NCBI GenBank assembly: GCA_003009755.1
Contig: PXUB01000043.1
Span: 1 to 64,000, forward strand
Length of the DNA: 64,000 nt
Direction of reading: 5' to 3'
Source: Thermoplasmatales archaeon SW_10_69_26
GTDB taxonomy: Archaea; Thermoplasmatota; SW-10-69-26
The translations under genes and the position numbers were made by a program. Every line of letters begins with the position of its first letter. The first letter of the stretch is position 1. Under the pieces are notes generated by a model. That model saw only the letters and a program-made list of their open reading frames with translations, did no database searches and had not been told where the DNA came from. Positions 28,884 to 37,233 of the stretch are shown one piece after another.

Positions 28884-29035
28884 AGATTTTCTTTTTCTAG
28901 GGGCCTTGGCGCCTCTCGACCGGGGAAAAGAAGATCTTCGCCGTAAAGGAAAACCCCGGTCGAGAGCGATGCAGGCCCCATCGGCGTTGGTCTTTGACGC
29001 GGTTGGATCTTCGCGCAGGACTATCGTCACCTGAC
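28884..29035 (+). repeat. intergenic repeat family B, copy 1 (after rtcB)
   Basis: T-rich tract and 'CTTGGCGCCTC', then a 72-nt core (28964-29035) ~80% identical by eye to the copy after archease. Confidence 0.7.
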
Positions 29036-29232
29036 GGGCTGACCGTGCTCGAAGGTCTCGACGCCTGACCATCTCTCGGGAAAAGAGGCGTTCCGGCATG
29101 GCCGAGCAACGGGCCCGCCGATCCGTCGTCGGGCCAACGATGCTCGCGATCGCCGCGCGCCGTGTGAGGCCATACCTCGGACGTGGCAGAAGAACGAAAA
29201 GAGTGCAAGGGCGGACCACGGTGGGGCATACC

Positions 29233-29934
29233 ATGAGAGATGCGCTGATCGTCGTCTCGGAAGAGGGGTACTGGGGCGAAGAGCTGCTGGAGACGCTCGA
29301 AGGTCTCGACGACGCGGGCTTCGACGTCGAGATCGCCACGCCCAGCGGTCGCTACCCGCTGGTCGACCCCCGCAGCGCCGACCCGAACGAGGTCGGGGCC
29401 CTGATGGCCGAGCGCGTCGAGGAGCTGGAGGACGACCCCCGGCTCGAGGATCCCACACCGCTGCACGAGACCAGCGCCGACGACGTCGACGCCGTCGTCT
29501 TCCCCGGCGGTCACGGCACCGTCTGGGACGTCAACTAGGACGCCGACGCCCGCCGCCTGCTACGCGAGGCCGTCGAAGGGCCCGCCCGGGCGCTCGTCGT
29601 CTGCCACGCCGTCGGCCTCGTCGCCTTCACCCGGATGAGGGACGGGTCCCTGCTAGCCGAGGGTCGCGAGGTCACCGGCTTCCCGAACGCCTGGGAGGAC
29701 GAGATCGTCGACGAGAACGAGTGCATGCCCGACGGCACCAAGCTGCCCTACCGCATCGAGGACGAGATCAAGGCCGCCGACGGCAAGTGGGACGCCCAGA
29801 TCAGCGAGGACACGAGCGTCAAGGTCGACGGCGACCTCGTCACCTCCCGCGGCCCGGCCAGCAGCGAGGAGGCGATCAACACGCTGCTCGACGAGATGGG
29901 TATCGAACGCGGAAGCGGCGAGGACCACGAGTGA
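29233..29934 (+). pseudogene. DJ-1/PfpI family protein interrupted by one in-frame TAG (29536-29538)
   Basis: MRDALIVVSEEGYWGEELLETLEGLDDAGFDVEIATPSG...VVFPGGHGTVWDVN*DADARRLLREAVEGPARALVVCHAVGLVAF...; same frame and intact on both sides. Confidence 0.85.
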
Positions 29935-30011
29935 CCTCGTCGGAACCCGTCCGGTGACGATCGTCCTGTGCGGAGGCGGCGGATCCGCGGGGCCGGGAGC
30001 GATCGACGACG

Positions 30012-30467
30012 CTATCGTTCCGCCGGGTCGTCGAGGTCCAAGCCCTCCTCCCGCAACAGCTCGCGGACCCGCAGCCCCAGGTCGTCGCGGGCCCGGCGGA
30101 ACGCCGCCAACTGCCCGCCCTCTGGATTGTCGATCTCCCACTGCTCCGGCGAGAGACCCTCGAAGATCGGATCGTCGACGAGACCGGGTCCGATGGCCAC
30201 GACGGCGTCGGCGGCCTCCAGCTGGGCCCGCTGCACGGGGGCGGGCGCGATCCCGGTTGTGTCGATCCCGACCTCCCGAAGCGCCGTCAACGCACCCGGC
30301 AGGATCCGCCCATCGGGGTTGGTGCCCGCGCTGGCAGCCGCGACCTCGGGCGAGACCCCCTCCGCGATCGCCGCCGCCATCGGGCTCAACGCGTTGCACC
30401 GCTGGCACACGAACGCCAGCTCGACCCCCGACTCCGGCATGAGACCATCAACGACCGCCGACGGCAA
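30012..30467 (-). CDS. low-molecular-weight phosphotyrosine phosphatase/arsenate reductase-like protein with degenerate P-loop
   Basis: 'LAFVCQRCNALSPMAAAIAEG...SAGTNPDGRILPGALTALREVGID'; LMW-PTP layout but no C-x5-R. Confidence 0.65.
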   Translation of the reverse strand: MPSAVVDGLMPESGVELAFVCQRCNALSPMAAAIAEGVSPEVAAASAGTNPDGRILPGALTALREVGIDTTGIAPAPVQRAQLEAADAVVAIGPGLVDDPIFEGLSPEQWEIDNPEGGQLAAFRRARDDLGLRVRELLREEGLDLDDPAER

Positions 30468-30534
30468 GAGCGTTCCGAACCCCTCGGCGCGAGATGGCAG
30501 GCTTTTTCAGTCCTGTCGTCGCTCCACTTTCCGC

Positions 30535-30816
30535 ATGGGGGAGCAGGTTTCTTTCGCCTCGACGGGGGTCCTCGCCCTCGTCGCCGCGGTCGTTCTCGTC
30601 CCGATCGCCATCGTGCAGGTCCTCGGAGCTGGGCTCACGGAAGGCCTGCTCGTCGCGCTCGTCGTGGTCCCCATCCTCCTGGCGGCCCTCTGGGTGTACG
30701 TCGACGCTCGTCGGCGAGCCGACGACCACGCCTGGCTGTGGACGATTGTCACGCTGGCGTTGCCGCTCGTCGGCCTGATCGTCTACCTGGGCGTCCGGGC
30801 GATCGACACCCGCTAG
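30535..30816 (+). CDS. small membrane protein
   Basis: 93 aa MGEQVSFASTGVLALVAAVVLVPIAIVQVLG... three hydrophobic segments, PLDN-like 'VDARRRADDHAWLWTIVTLALPLVGLIVYLGVR'. Confidence 0.65.
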   Translation: MGEQVSFASTGVLALVAAVVLVPIAIVQVLGAGLTEGLLVALVVVPILLAALWVYVDARRRADDHAWLWTIVTLALPLVGLIVYLGVRAIDTR

Positions 30817-30839
30817 ACTATCGGTTTTGTTTTGCTTAC

Positions 30840-31157
30840 GCCCCCGCGCCGGTCTCGGGAGACCGGGTACGGTCTCCCGAGAGGACGAGCTCGGAGGGCT
30901 CGTGCGAGGGAGAGTGGCAAGGTCGCGGAGCCCGAGGACGGGAACCCTCGAGGGTTGTCGACGGACACTGCCCGAAACAGCGATCCGGGCGAATCCAGCG
31001 ATCGGTCACCGGCCGATCGGTGGAGAATACGGATCTCCGATTCGTGTGAACCGTCGTCTCGGCTTCGCGTTTTCACCGCCTGAGGCCGAGCGAGAGCTTA
31101 CCCCAAGCACAGCCGGCAGTCTAGTCCTCGGCCGGCTCGGCCACGCCAAGGGGCTCA
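30840..31157 (+). ncRNA. candidate structured RNA region (identity unknown)
   Basis: 12-bp perfect inverted repeat TCTCGGGAGACC-GGGTAC-GGTCTCCCGAGA (30853-30882); AACCCTCGAGGGTT; CGACGG-ACAC/GTGT-GAA-CCGTCG enclosing CGATCGG..CCGATCG and GGAGA..TCTCC; no plausible ORF. Confidence 0.35.
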
Positions 31158-31183
31158 AGTAGGGGCGGACGGCTGGCTACCTC

Positions 31184-31828
31184 GTGTCCGCCCGGAAGCC
31201 TCCCTCCTCGCTCGGCGACCTCGCCATCTCGATCGAGCAGCGCGAAGACGGACTCCGCATCCTCGAGGACGAGGTCTCGATCGCCGTCGACTTCGACGGT
31301 GTCCTCTTCGAGCAATCTCGCCACGTGCGCGATCTCTTCCAGGAGGTCCACGGGATCGATCCCGGCCCGGTCGACGAGTGGCCCTGCGAGCTCACCGAGC
31401 ACCCGCCGATCAAGGACGAGGGCCTGACCAAGGAGGACACCTGGGAGGTCTTCCACGCCGTCCACAACGATATCGAGCGGCACCGCGACGACCCGCTCGA
31501 CCCCGACACGACGACGGTGCTGGCCGAGCTCCGAGCTGCGGGTCACGAGGTCGAGATCGTCACCGCTCGCGATCCAGTCAGCCGCGAGCCGACCCGCTTC
31601 TTCCTCGAACGCAACGAGATCCCCCACGACCGACTCGTCATGGGGGACAACGCGAAGACCGGCTGGGACGTGCTCGTCGACGACCTCCCCCCGCACGTCG
31701 AGCGCGTCGCCGCCGACGGCTCGCTGGGCCTCCTGCACGACCAACCGTACAACCGGGCCTACGAGACCGACGGCAACCCTCGCCGGGTCGCCTCCTTCGA
31801 GGAGCTTGGGGCCCTGTTCGGCCACTGA
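31184..31828 (+). CDS. HAD-superfamily hydrolase
   Basis: 'VSIAVDFDGVLFEQSRHVRD', 'AAGHEVEIVTARD', 'LVDDLPPHVE'. Confidence 0.75.
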   Translation: MSARKPPSSLGDLAISIEQREDGLRILEDEVSIAVDFDGVLFEQSRHVRDLFQEVHGIDPGPVDEWPCELTEHPPIKDEGLTKEDTWEVFHAVHNDIERHRDDPLDPDTTTVLAELRAAGHEVEIVTARDPVSREPTRFFLERNEIPHDRLVMGDNAKTGWDVLVDDLPPHVERVAADGSLGLLHDQPYNRAYETDGNPRRVASFEELGALFGH

Positions 31829-31977
31829 TCCTCCCGGCTGTGGCCACCGCTTCCCGGCCCGCTCCACCGGAACCGCACGACGTAAGTGCCTACCGGGTCG
31901 GGGCTCGCCACGGGTAAGGGCACCGACGGAAGTGACTTATGCGAGTAGGCTCCATATATGGTTGTCCGCGTCGTGTA

Positions 31978-32676
31978 GGACGCGTGGACGGTCCGACCTC
32001 TCGCGTTGGTTGGTCCCCGCGGCGGGTTCGCCCGCCGGAGAGCGCGCTCGCGAGGGTGCGCGATGGGGCCAGGCGGGATCGGCTCACAGCCGATACCGTC
32101 GGACGGTGGAGCCCCGGTTCGCCGGGCGTGCCGCTGGCCACCCGGACACATCCGTGTCCGCGGGCTACCCGTCAGGGTCCGGGCGTCGCAGGCGCCCTCA
32201 AGCCCGCACGCGAAGAACGGCGTGTCGATCGAGGCGTGCGCTCCCGCGCGCGTCGAGAGAGCACGTGCGGAGGGCCGTGAAGCAAGGCCCCGGTTCGCCG
32301 GGGCAAGGAGGTGTGCCGAAACGGCGAACCTCTCGAGCTGACCGGCCGGTCTTCGGCGTGCGAACCGGGAAGGGCTCGCGCCCGTTCCGGGTGCCCGCCT
32401 CTTGGGTGGGCGAGGCGTGGTGAGCTTCGCGCTGGCCACGCAACAAGGGCCGCAAGGCCCGCGGGCCGACCGGAGATCGGTCGTTCCGTGGCACGCACCC
32501 GCATCTGCCTGACACCGAGCGATCGGTGCTCCTGCGGGTCGACCGTGCAGCCGCCCGGGTCTGTCCCGCTTCGCGGGAAGGGGCCCGAAGGCAGCGGTCC
32601 CGTGGCCGCCTTCGATGGTCGCGGAGACGTTCGGAGAGGAGTCCGAGCGGGTCAAGCCCGCTCCCGCCACGCGTCC
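31978..32676 (+). ncRNA. candidate ~700-nt highly structured ncRNA
   Basis: Closing helix GGACGCGTGG (31978-31987)/CCACGCGTCC (32667-32676); GGCGGG-TTCG-CCCGCC, GCCCCGG-TTCG-CCGGGGC, GGGCC-GCAA-GGCCC, CACCGA-GCGA-TCGGTG and others; CATATATG ~25 nt upstream; CTTTTCCTCCCC after the 3' helix. Confidence 0.6.
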
Positions 32677-32999
32677 GCGCGGTGCGGCTTTTCCTCCCCA
32701 CCTCTGCTCCCTCAGGGACTCCCGCCGCGAGGGCCTTCGGCTCGCCCGGTGGGAGGCCCTCGCTCGGTCCGTCCCTTCGGTCGCAGAGGTTCGTCGGCCT
32801 CGGCGAAGGGGGATGGGGGGTGTCGGTCTGCATCGAGGTACCGCAAGGGCGGGGTTCTGTAGCTGTCTCAGCCAGACGGAGTCTATTTGATCTTCAAGGC
32901 CTCTACGGCTATATCCGGCCCCTTCATCGCTTCAGCCGTCACGATCGCTTCGAGCGACAAAAGTCCGTGGTGGAGGGCCTTGTTGTCGCTAGTTCCTCT

Positions 33000-33028
33000 C
33001 CCAACTGAGACACGTTTAGAACCTCGCC
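33000..33028 (-). repeat. 29-nt exact dispersed repeat D, copy 2
   Basis: CCCAACTGAGACACGTTTAGAACCTCGCC on the plus strand. Confidence 0.9.
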
Positions 33029-33111
33029 CCAGGGGTACCTCTGCTTCGAGCTCCTTGCCAGCGGCGAACCTGACGCCGGGCCCTTCGGCCGGCGCCTGAA
33101 GGGGCGCTTGC

Positions 33112-33361
33112 CTCGGTCCGCCCCCTCGGTCGTCGATGTTCGTCGCAGCGCTATCTCGCCTGACGGGTTCCGGCGTGGCGTCGCTCTCGACGATCGAGGA
33201 CCCTTAGCCGTAGTGGGTCCCGGCCGGCAGGGTCACCTGGACCGAGTTCGCGGTGTCTTGACGGTTGCTCGTCTCCGATGCGACCTGATGCCCGAAACGT
33301 ATTTGTATCACATATCGACCGCTGTCTCGTAGACGATGATTGCTGCGGGGAGACCCGCGGT
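33112..33361 (+). repeat. intergenic repeat family A, copy 2
   Basis: CTCGGTCCGCCCCCTCGGTCGTCGATGTTCG and GTATTTGTAT...CCGCTGTCTCGTAGACGATGATTGCTGCGGGGAGACCCGCGGT. Confidence 0.85.
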
Positions 33362-33444
33362 GATCTTCTTTCGCCGACCGTCATCAACCAGCTCAGATCA
33401 TCGCTCGCGCGAGCGTTAGCCTGATCTTCCTGCGCCCCGAGGCC

Positions 33445-34740
33445 CTAGCGGCCGGCGACGCGCGGACCCTCGGCTTGCGCGTCGTCGAGCACCTCGGCGA
33501 TCTCGGCCTCGGCGTGGGCCGGCGTTCCCCCAGTCACGCGAGCCTCGACGCGGGTCCCGATGGGGAGCTGTTCGGGCAACACCACCGGATCGTAGGCGCC
33601 GGTCCGGGCCTGCGAGGTCCCCTCGACCACGTGCTCGACGACGGTGGCCTCCACCGTCTGACCCGCCAGGCGGCTGCGGTGGGCCCTCTGCAGGCGGTCG
33701 CGGACCTCGCTCAGTTCGCGCGATCGATCCTTCACGAGCCCGCCGTCCAGCTGGTCGAGCTCGGCGGCCGGCGTGCCGGGCCGCGGGCTGAACCTCGTGA
33801 CGTTCACGTGACCGGGCCAGGTCCCTTCGAGCAGATCCACGGTGGCTCGATGGTCGGCCTCGGTCTCGGTCGGGTACCCCACGATCACGTCGGTCGCGAT
33901 CGTGACCTCGCCGAGCACCTCGCGCGCCCGCTCGCACACGTGCTCGAAGTCCTCGACCGAGTGCTCGCGGTCCATCGCGTCCAGCACGTCGTCCGAGCCG
34001 GACTGCACCGGGACGTGCAGGAAGTTGTACACGTTGGGGTGGTCCATCGCCTCGAGCAGGTCGTCGAGGAACGGGATGCCGAGGAACGGATTCAGCATGC
34101 CGATCCGGATGCGGGCCCGGTCGGGCACCTCGCGCACGGCCTCGACGAGATCGGCCAGGTTGTGGCCGCGGTCCTGCCCGTAGGCGCCGGTGTCCATGCT
34201 CGTCAGCCGGATCTCGGTGGCGCCCCGGTCGACGGCGTCCTGGACCGCGTCCTGGATCGACTCGATCGGGTAGGAGCGCAGGCCGGGCCGGGCGAGCTTC
34301 GTGATGCAGAACGTGCAGTTGCCCAGACATCCGTCGTTGATGACGATCGTGGCGATGCCGTCCTCCAGCGTGCGCGGCAGGCCCGCCTTGTCGACGGGCG
34401 CGGGCGTGAACCGCCCCTCCTCGAGCAGCGGAACGAGCTGGTCGAGGTTCGAGGGCGGCAGCACGAGCGCGTGCGGGGCGATCTCGTGCACCTTGCCGGG
34501 TTGGGCGCTGGCCATGCAGCCGGACACGACGAGCGTGTCCACCTGCTCGTCCAAGGCTTGGATGCGTTCGACCATGCGGCGCTGGGTCTTGTCCACGACG
34601 GTGCAGGTGACGAGCACGGCTGCGTCGGCCCGAGCCGGCTCCTCGACGAGCTCGTGACCGGCCCGACGGGCCAGAGCCTCCATCGTGGAGCCCTCGGCCT
34701 GCGTCGTCGCGCAGCCGTACACCTCGACGTGGACGCGCAC
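33445..34740 (-). CDS. MiaB-like tRNA threonylcarbamoyladenosine methylthiotransferase (radical SAM, archaeal/CDKAL1-like)
   Basis: 'VHVEVYGCATTQAEGS', 'VSGCMA', 'INDGCLGNCTFCITKLARPGLRSYP', 'LNPF', 'HVPVQSGSDDVLDAMDREHSVEDF', C-terminal TRAM-like region. Confidence 0.9.
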   Translation of the reverse strand: MRVHVEVYGCATTQAEGSTMEALARRAGHELVEEPARADAAVLVTCTVVDKTQRRMVERIQALDEQVDTLVVSGCMASAQPGKVHEIAPHALVLPPSNLDQLVPLLEEGRFTPAPVDKAGLPRTLEDGIATIVINDGCLGNCTFCITKLARPGLRSYPIESIQDAVQDAVDRGATEIRLTSMDTGAYGQDRGHNLADLVEAVREVPDRARIRIGMLNPFLGIPFLDDLLEAMDHPNVYNFLHVPVQSGSDDVLDAMDREHSVEDFEHVCERAREVLGEVTIATDVIVGYPTETEADHRATVDLLEGTWPGHVNVTRFSPRPGTPAAELDQLDGGLVKDRSRELSEVRDRLQRAHRSRLAGQTVEATVVEHVVEGTSQARTGAYDPVVLPEQLPIGTRVEARVTGGTPAHAEAEIAEVLDDAQAEGPRVAGR

Positions 34741-34924
34741 GCCTCCTCCAGCCCGGTCGCCGGCTTGAACCCTTGGCCTTGCAACGTCGGTTGGGCGAAC
34801 CGTTTAACCGTCCTCCAGCGTATCCCGCGAGTGGGAGGACCACCGTGGGAGGAAACCTGCCCCGACCCGAGGCCGCCCGACGATCGATGCAGCAAGCCAT
34901 CCACCGCCCGCCGGAGGTTCGGCG

Positions 34925-37186
34925 ATGAAGACCCGCAGCCTCGTCGTCGGGTTGGCCCTCGTGACGGCCGGGTTCACGCTGGCCGCCAACGGTGTGCAGG
35001 CCGCCGATGGCACCGGCTGCCTGACCCCGCTCGACATCAGCTTCGTGCTCGACCGGTCCGGCAGCATGTCCGGCGACCCGATCGAGACGGCCCGCGATGG
35101 CGCAAGCGAGCTCGCTCGCAGCCTGTCCGACGTCGAGCAGTCCGGGCTCGTCTCCTACTCGTCCTCCGCCACGCTCGACCAACCGCTGGGCTTCGACCAC
35201 GAGGCCACCGCGACGGCGATCGAGAGCCTCACCGCCGGCGGCGGCACGGCCACGGGCGACGCCATCGACCTCGCCCACGACGACATCCAGACCAACGCCC
35301 GCGCTGGCGTCGACGACGTGATGATCCTCCTGACGGACGGCATCACGAACGAGGGCAGCGACCCGGTCGTCCAAGCCCAGGCGGCCAAGGACGACGGCGT
35401 CGAGATCTACGCCATCGGGCTCGGCTCGGGCATCAACACCCAGGACCTGCAGCAGATCGCCTCCGACCCGACCGAGGAGCACTTCTTCCACCCCACGTCC
35501 ACGGAGGAGCTGTTGGAGGTCTTCCAGACGTTGACCCAACGCCTGGGCCAAGCTGCGACGGGCGAGGCTCACGCCCTCCGCGGCCAGGGCTCGGCTGACA
35601 GCGGCGACCGCGTCATCGTGGACCCGGTCTCCCAGGCGAAAAGCCCGCCCGACGAGACGCGCTCGAGGGCCCAGACCGTCGTCCCCGCTGGCCCCTACAC
35701 CGTCGAGATGAACCTCGTCGAGGACGCCAGCCAGGCCGATACGAGCAACGAGCGGACCAGCGCGACCTCGACGGCGCGCATCTCGTCCCTCGAGATCCGC
35801 AACGAGACGACCACGCTCGTCGCCGCCGACACGCTGCAAGCCCGTGCCCACAGCCAAGCGACGCCGGCCGGCGCCCAGACCAGCGACGACGGCACACGGC
35901 TGGCCGGGCTCGAGATTCTCGGCGAGACCGTCGAGGCGACCGTCCCCCCGAACACCGTCGTCCCCATCAGCGAGGACACCCAGATCGTCCTCAACGAGCA
36001 GATCACCGACGAGGCCGAGGACTACGCCTCCCTGCGCGTCAACCTCGTCCACCTCACCACCGAGCTGCCGGACGGCGGCTCGCTGGAGCTGGTCGTCTCC
36101 TCGGCCTACGCGGCCGCCGAGTGCGATTCGCCCCGCGCGGTCACCAGCCTCGCCGATGCCGCGGACCCGCCGATCCGCTACGAGGGCCCCGACGAGGAGA
36201 CCACCTACGAGGAGGCCACCGTCAACCGCGGCGGGTGCGCCAGCAACACCGTCGCCGTCAGCGGCAGCGGCTGCGCCGCCGGCGCGGCCGCCCTCTCGGC
36301 CTTCGGCCCCGCCGACTCCCCGCTGGGCGTGGCCGTCAGCGGCACGGACGAGAGCCAGGCCAACACGGGCGCCGCCGTCTCCGGCTTCGGTCCCTCGAAC
36401 GCCGGCGTCGGCGTCGCGATCAGCGGCACCGACTCGGCCACGGCGCCGGTCGGGGCTGCCGTCTCGGGCACCGGGCCTGCCGAGGGAGCCGCCGCCGCGT
36501 CCGGCACCGGTGACGCCGTCGGCGTGGCTGCCGTGTCCGGCACCGGCGACACGACCGGGCTCGTCCTGTTCAGCCTCACCGGCGAGTGCAACGAGATGGC
36601 CTGCTACGACGTGCAGCCGACCAACGACGCCCACGCCTGGACGCTGGCCCTCGCGGGCGACGGTTCCGCGCGGACCCACGTCGGCGCCTCCGTCGCCGGC
36701 ACCGGCACCGCCTCCAACGAGATCGCGGGCGCGGCCGTCTCCGGCACCGGGCCCGCCACGTCTCCGATCGGGGCCGCCGTCTCCGGGACGGGACCGGCCG
36801 AGGCCGGGCTCGGGGCTGCCGCCAGCGGGACGAACGACGCCTCCGGCGTCGCCGCCGTCTCCGGCACCGGGGACACCGAGGGCCTGGTCCTGTTCAGCGC
36901 CACCGGCGACTGCAGCGACCGGGACTGCTACGAGATCAACCCGACCGGCGAGGCCGACGCCTGGACGATGGCCGTCTCCGCCACCGACCCCTCGACGGCC
37001 GCCGTCGGCGTCGCCGTGACCGGCACCGACGACGCCCGTACCGACACCGGGGTCGCCGCCTCCGGCACCGATAGCGCCTACGCCGGCACCGGCGTCGGTG
37101 TCAGCGGCTGCACCGGCGTCCAGTTCGACCTGATCTTGATCGGCGGATCCCAGCCCTCGCCGGTGCCCGTGTGCGCCATCCCGTGA
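34925..37186 (+). CDS. secreted vWA-domain protein with C-terminal 'AAVSGTG' repeat region
   Basis: Signal peptide; MIDAS 'FVLDRSGSMSG'; C-terminal iterated G(A/V)AVSGTGxA units and two Cys-containing modules (TGLVLFSLTGECNEMACYDVQPT / EGLVLFSATGDCSDRDCYEINPT). Confidence 0.85.
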   Translation: MKTRSLVVGLALVTAGFTLAANGVQAADGTGCLTPLDISFVLDRSGSMSGDPIETARDGASELARSLSDVEQSGLVSYSSSATLDQPLGFDHEATATAIESLTAGGGTATGDAIDLAHDDIQTNARAGVDDVMILLTDGITNEGSDPVVQAQAAKDDGVEIYAIGLGSGINTQDLQQIASDPTEEHFFHPTSTEELLEVFQTLTQRLGQAATGEAHALRGQGSADSGDRVIVDPVSQAKSPPDETRSRAQTVVPAGPYTVEMNLVEDASQADTSNERTSATSTARISSLEIRNETTTLVAADTLQARAHSQATPAGAQTSDDGTRLAGLEILGETVEATVPPNTVVPISEDTQIVLNEQITDEAEDYASLRVNLVHLTTELPDGGSLELVVSSAYAAAECDSPRAVTSLADAADPPIRYEGPDEETTYEEATVNRGGCASNTVAVSGSGCAAGAAALSAFGPADSPLGVAVSGTDESQANTGAAVSGFGPSNAGVGVAISGTDSATAPVGAAVSGTGPAEGAAAASGTGDAVGVAAVSGTGDTTGLVLFSLTGECNEMACYDVQPTNDAHAWTLALAGDGSARTHVGASVAGTGTASNEIAGAAVSGTGPATSPIGAAVSGTGPAEAGLGAAASGTNDASGVAAVSGTGDTEGLVLFSATGDCSDRDCYEINPTGEADAWTMAVSATDPSTAAVGVAVTGTDDARTDTGVAASGTDSAYAGTGVGVSGCTGVQFDLILIGGSQPSPVPVCAIP

Positions 37187-37233
37187 TGTCGGACCCGCAA
37201 CCTTGATGCCGGCGGGCCCGCCAACGGCCTCCC

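Noticed and set aside
31978-32676. RNase P RNA or SRP (7S) RNA
   Set aside because: Looked for the RNase P GGAAAGUCC-type core and the SRP GGAAG…AGCAG helix-8 core without success; kept as RNA of unknown identity.
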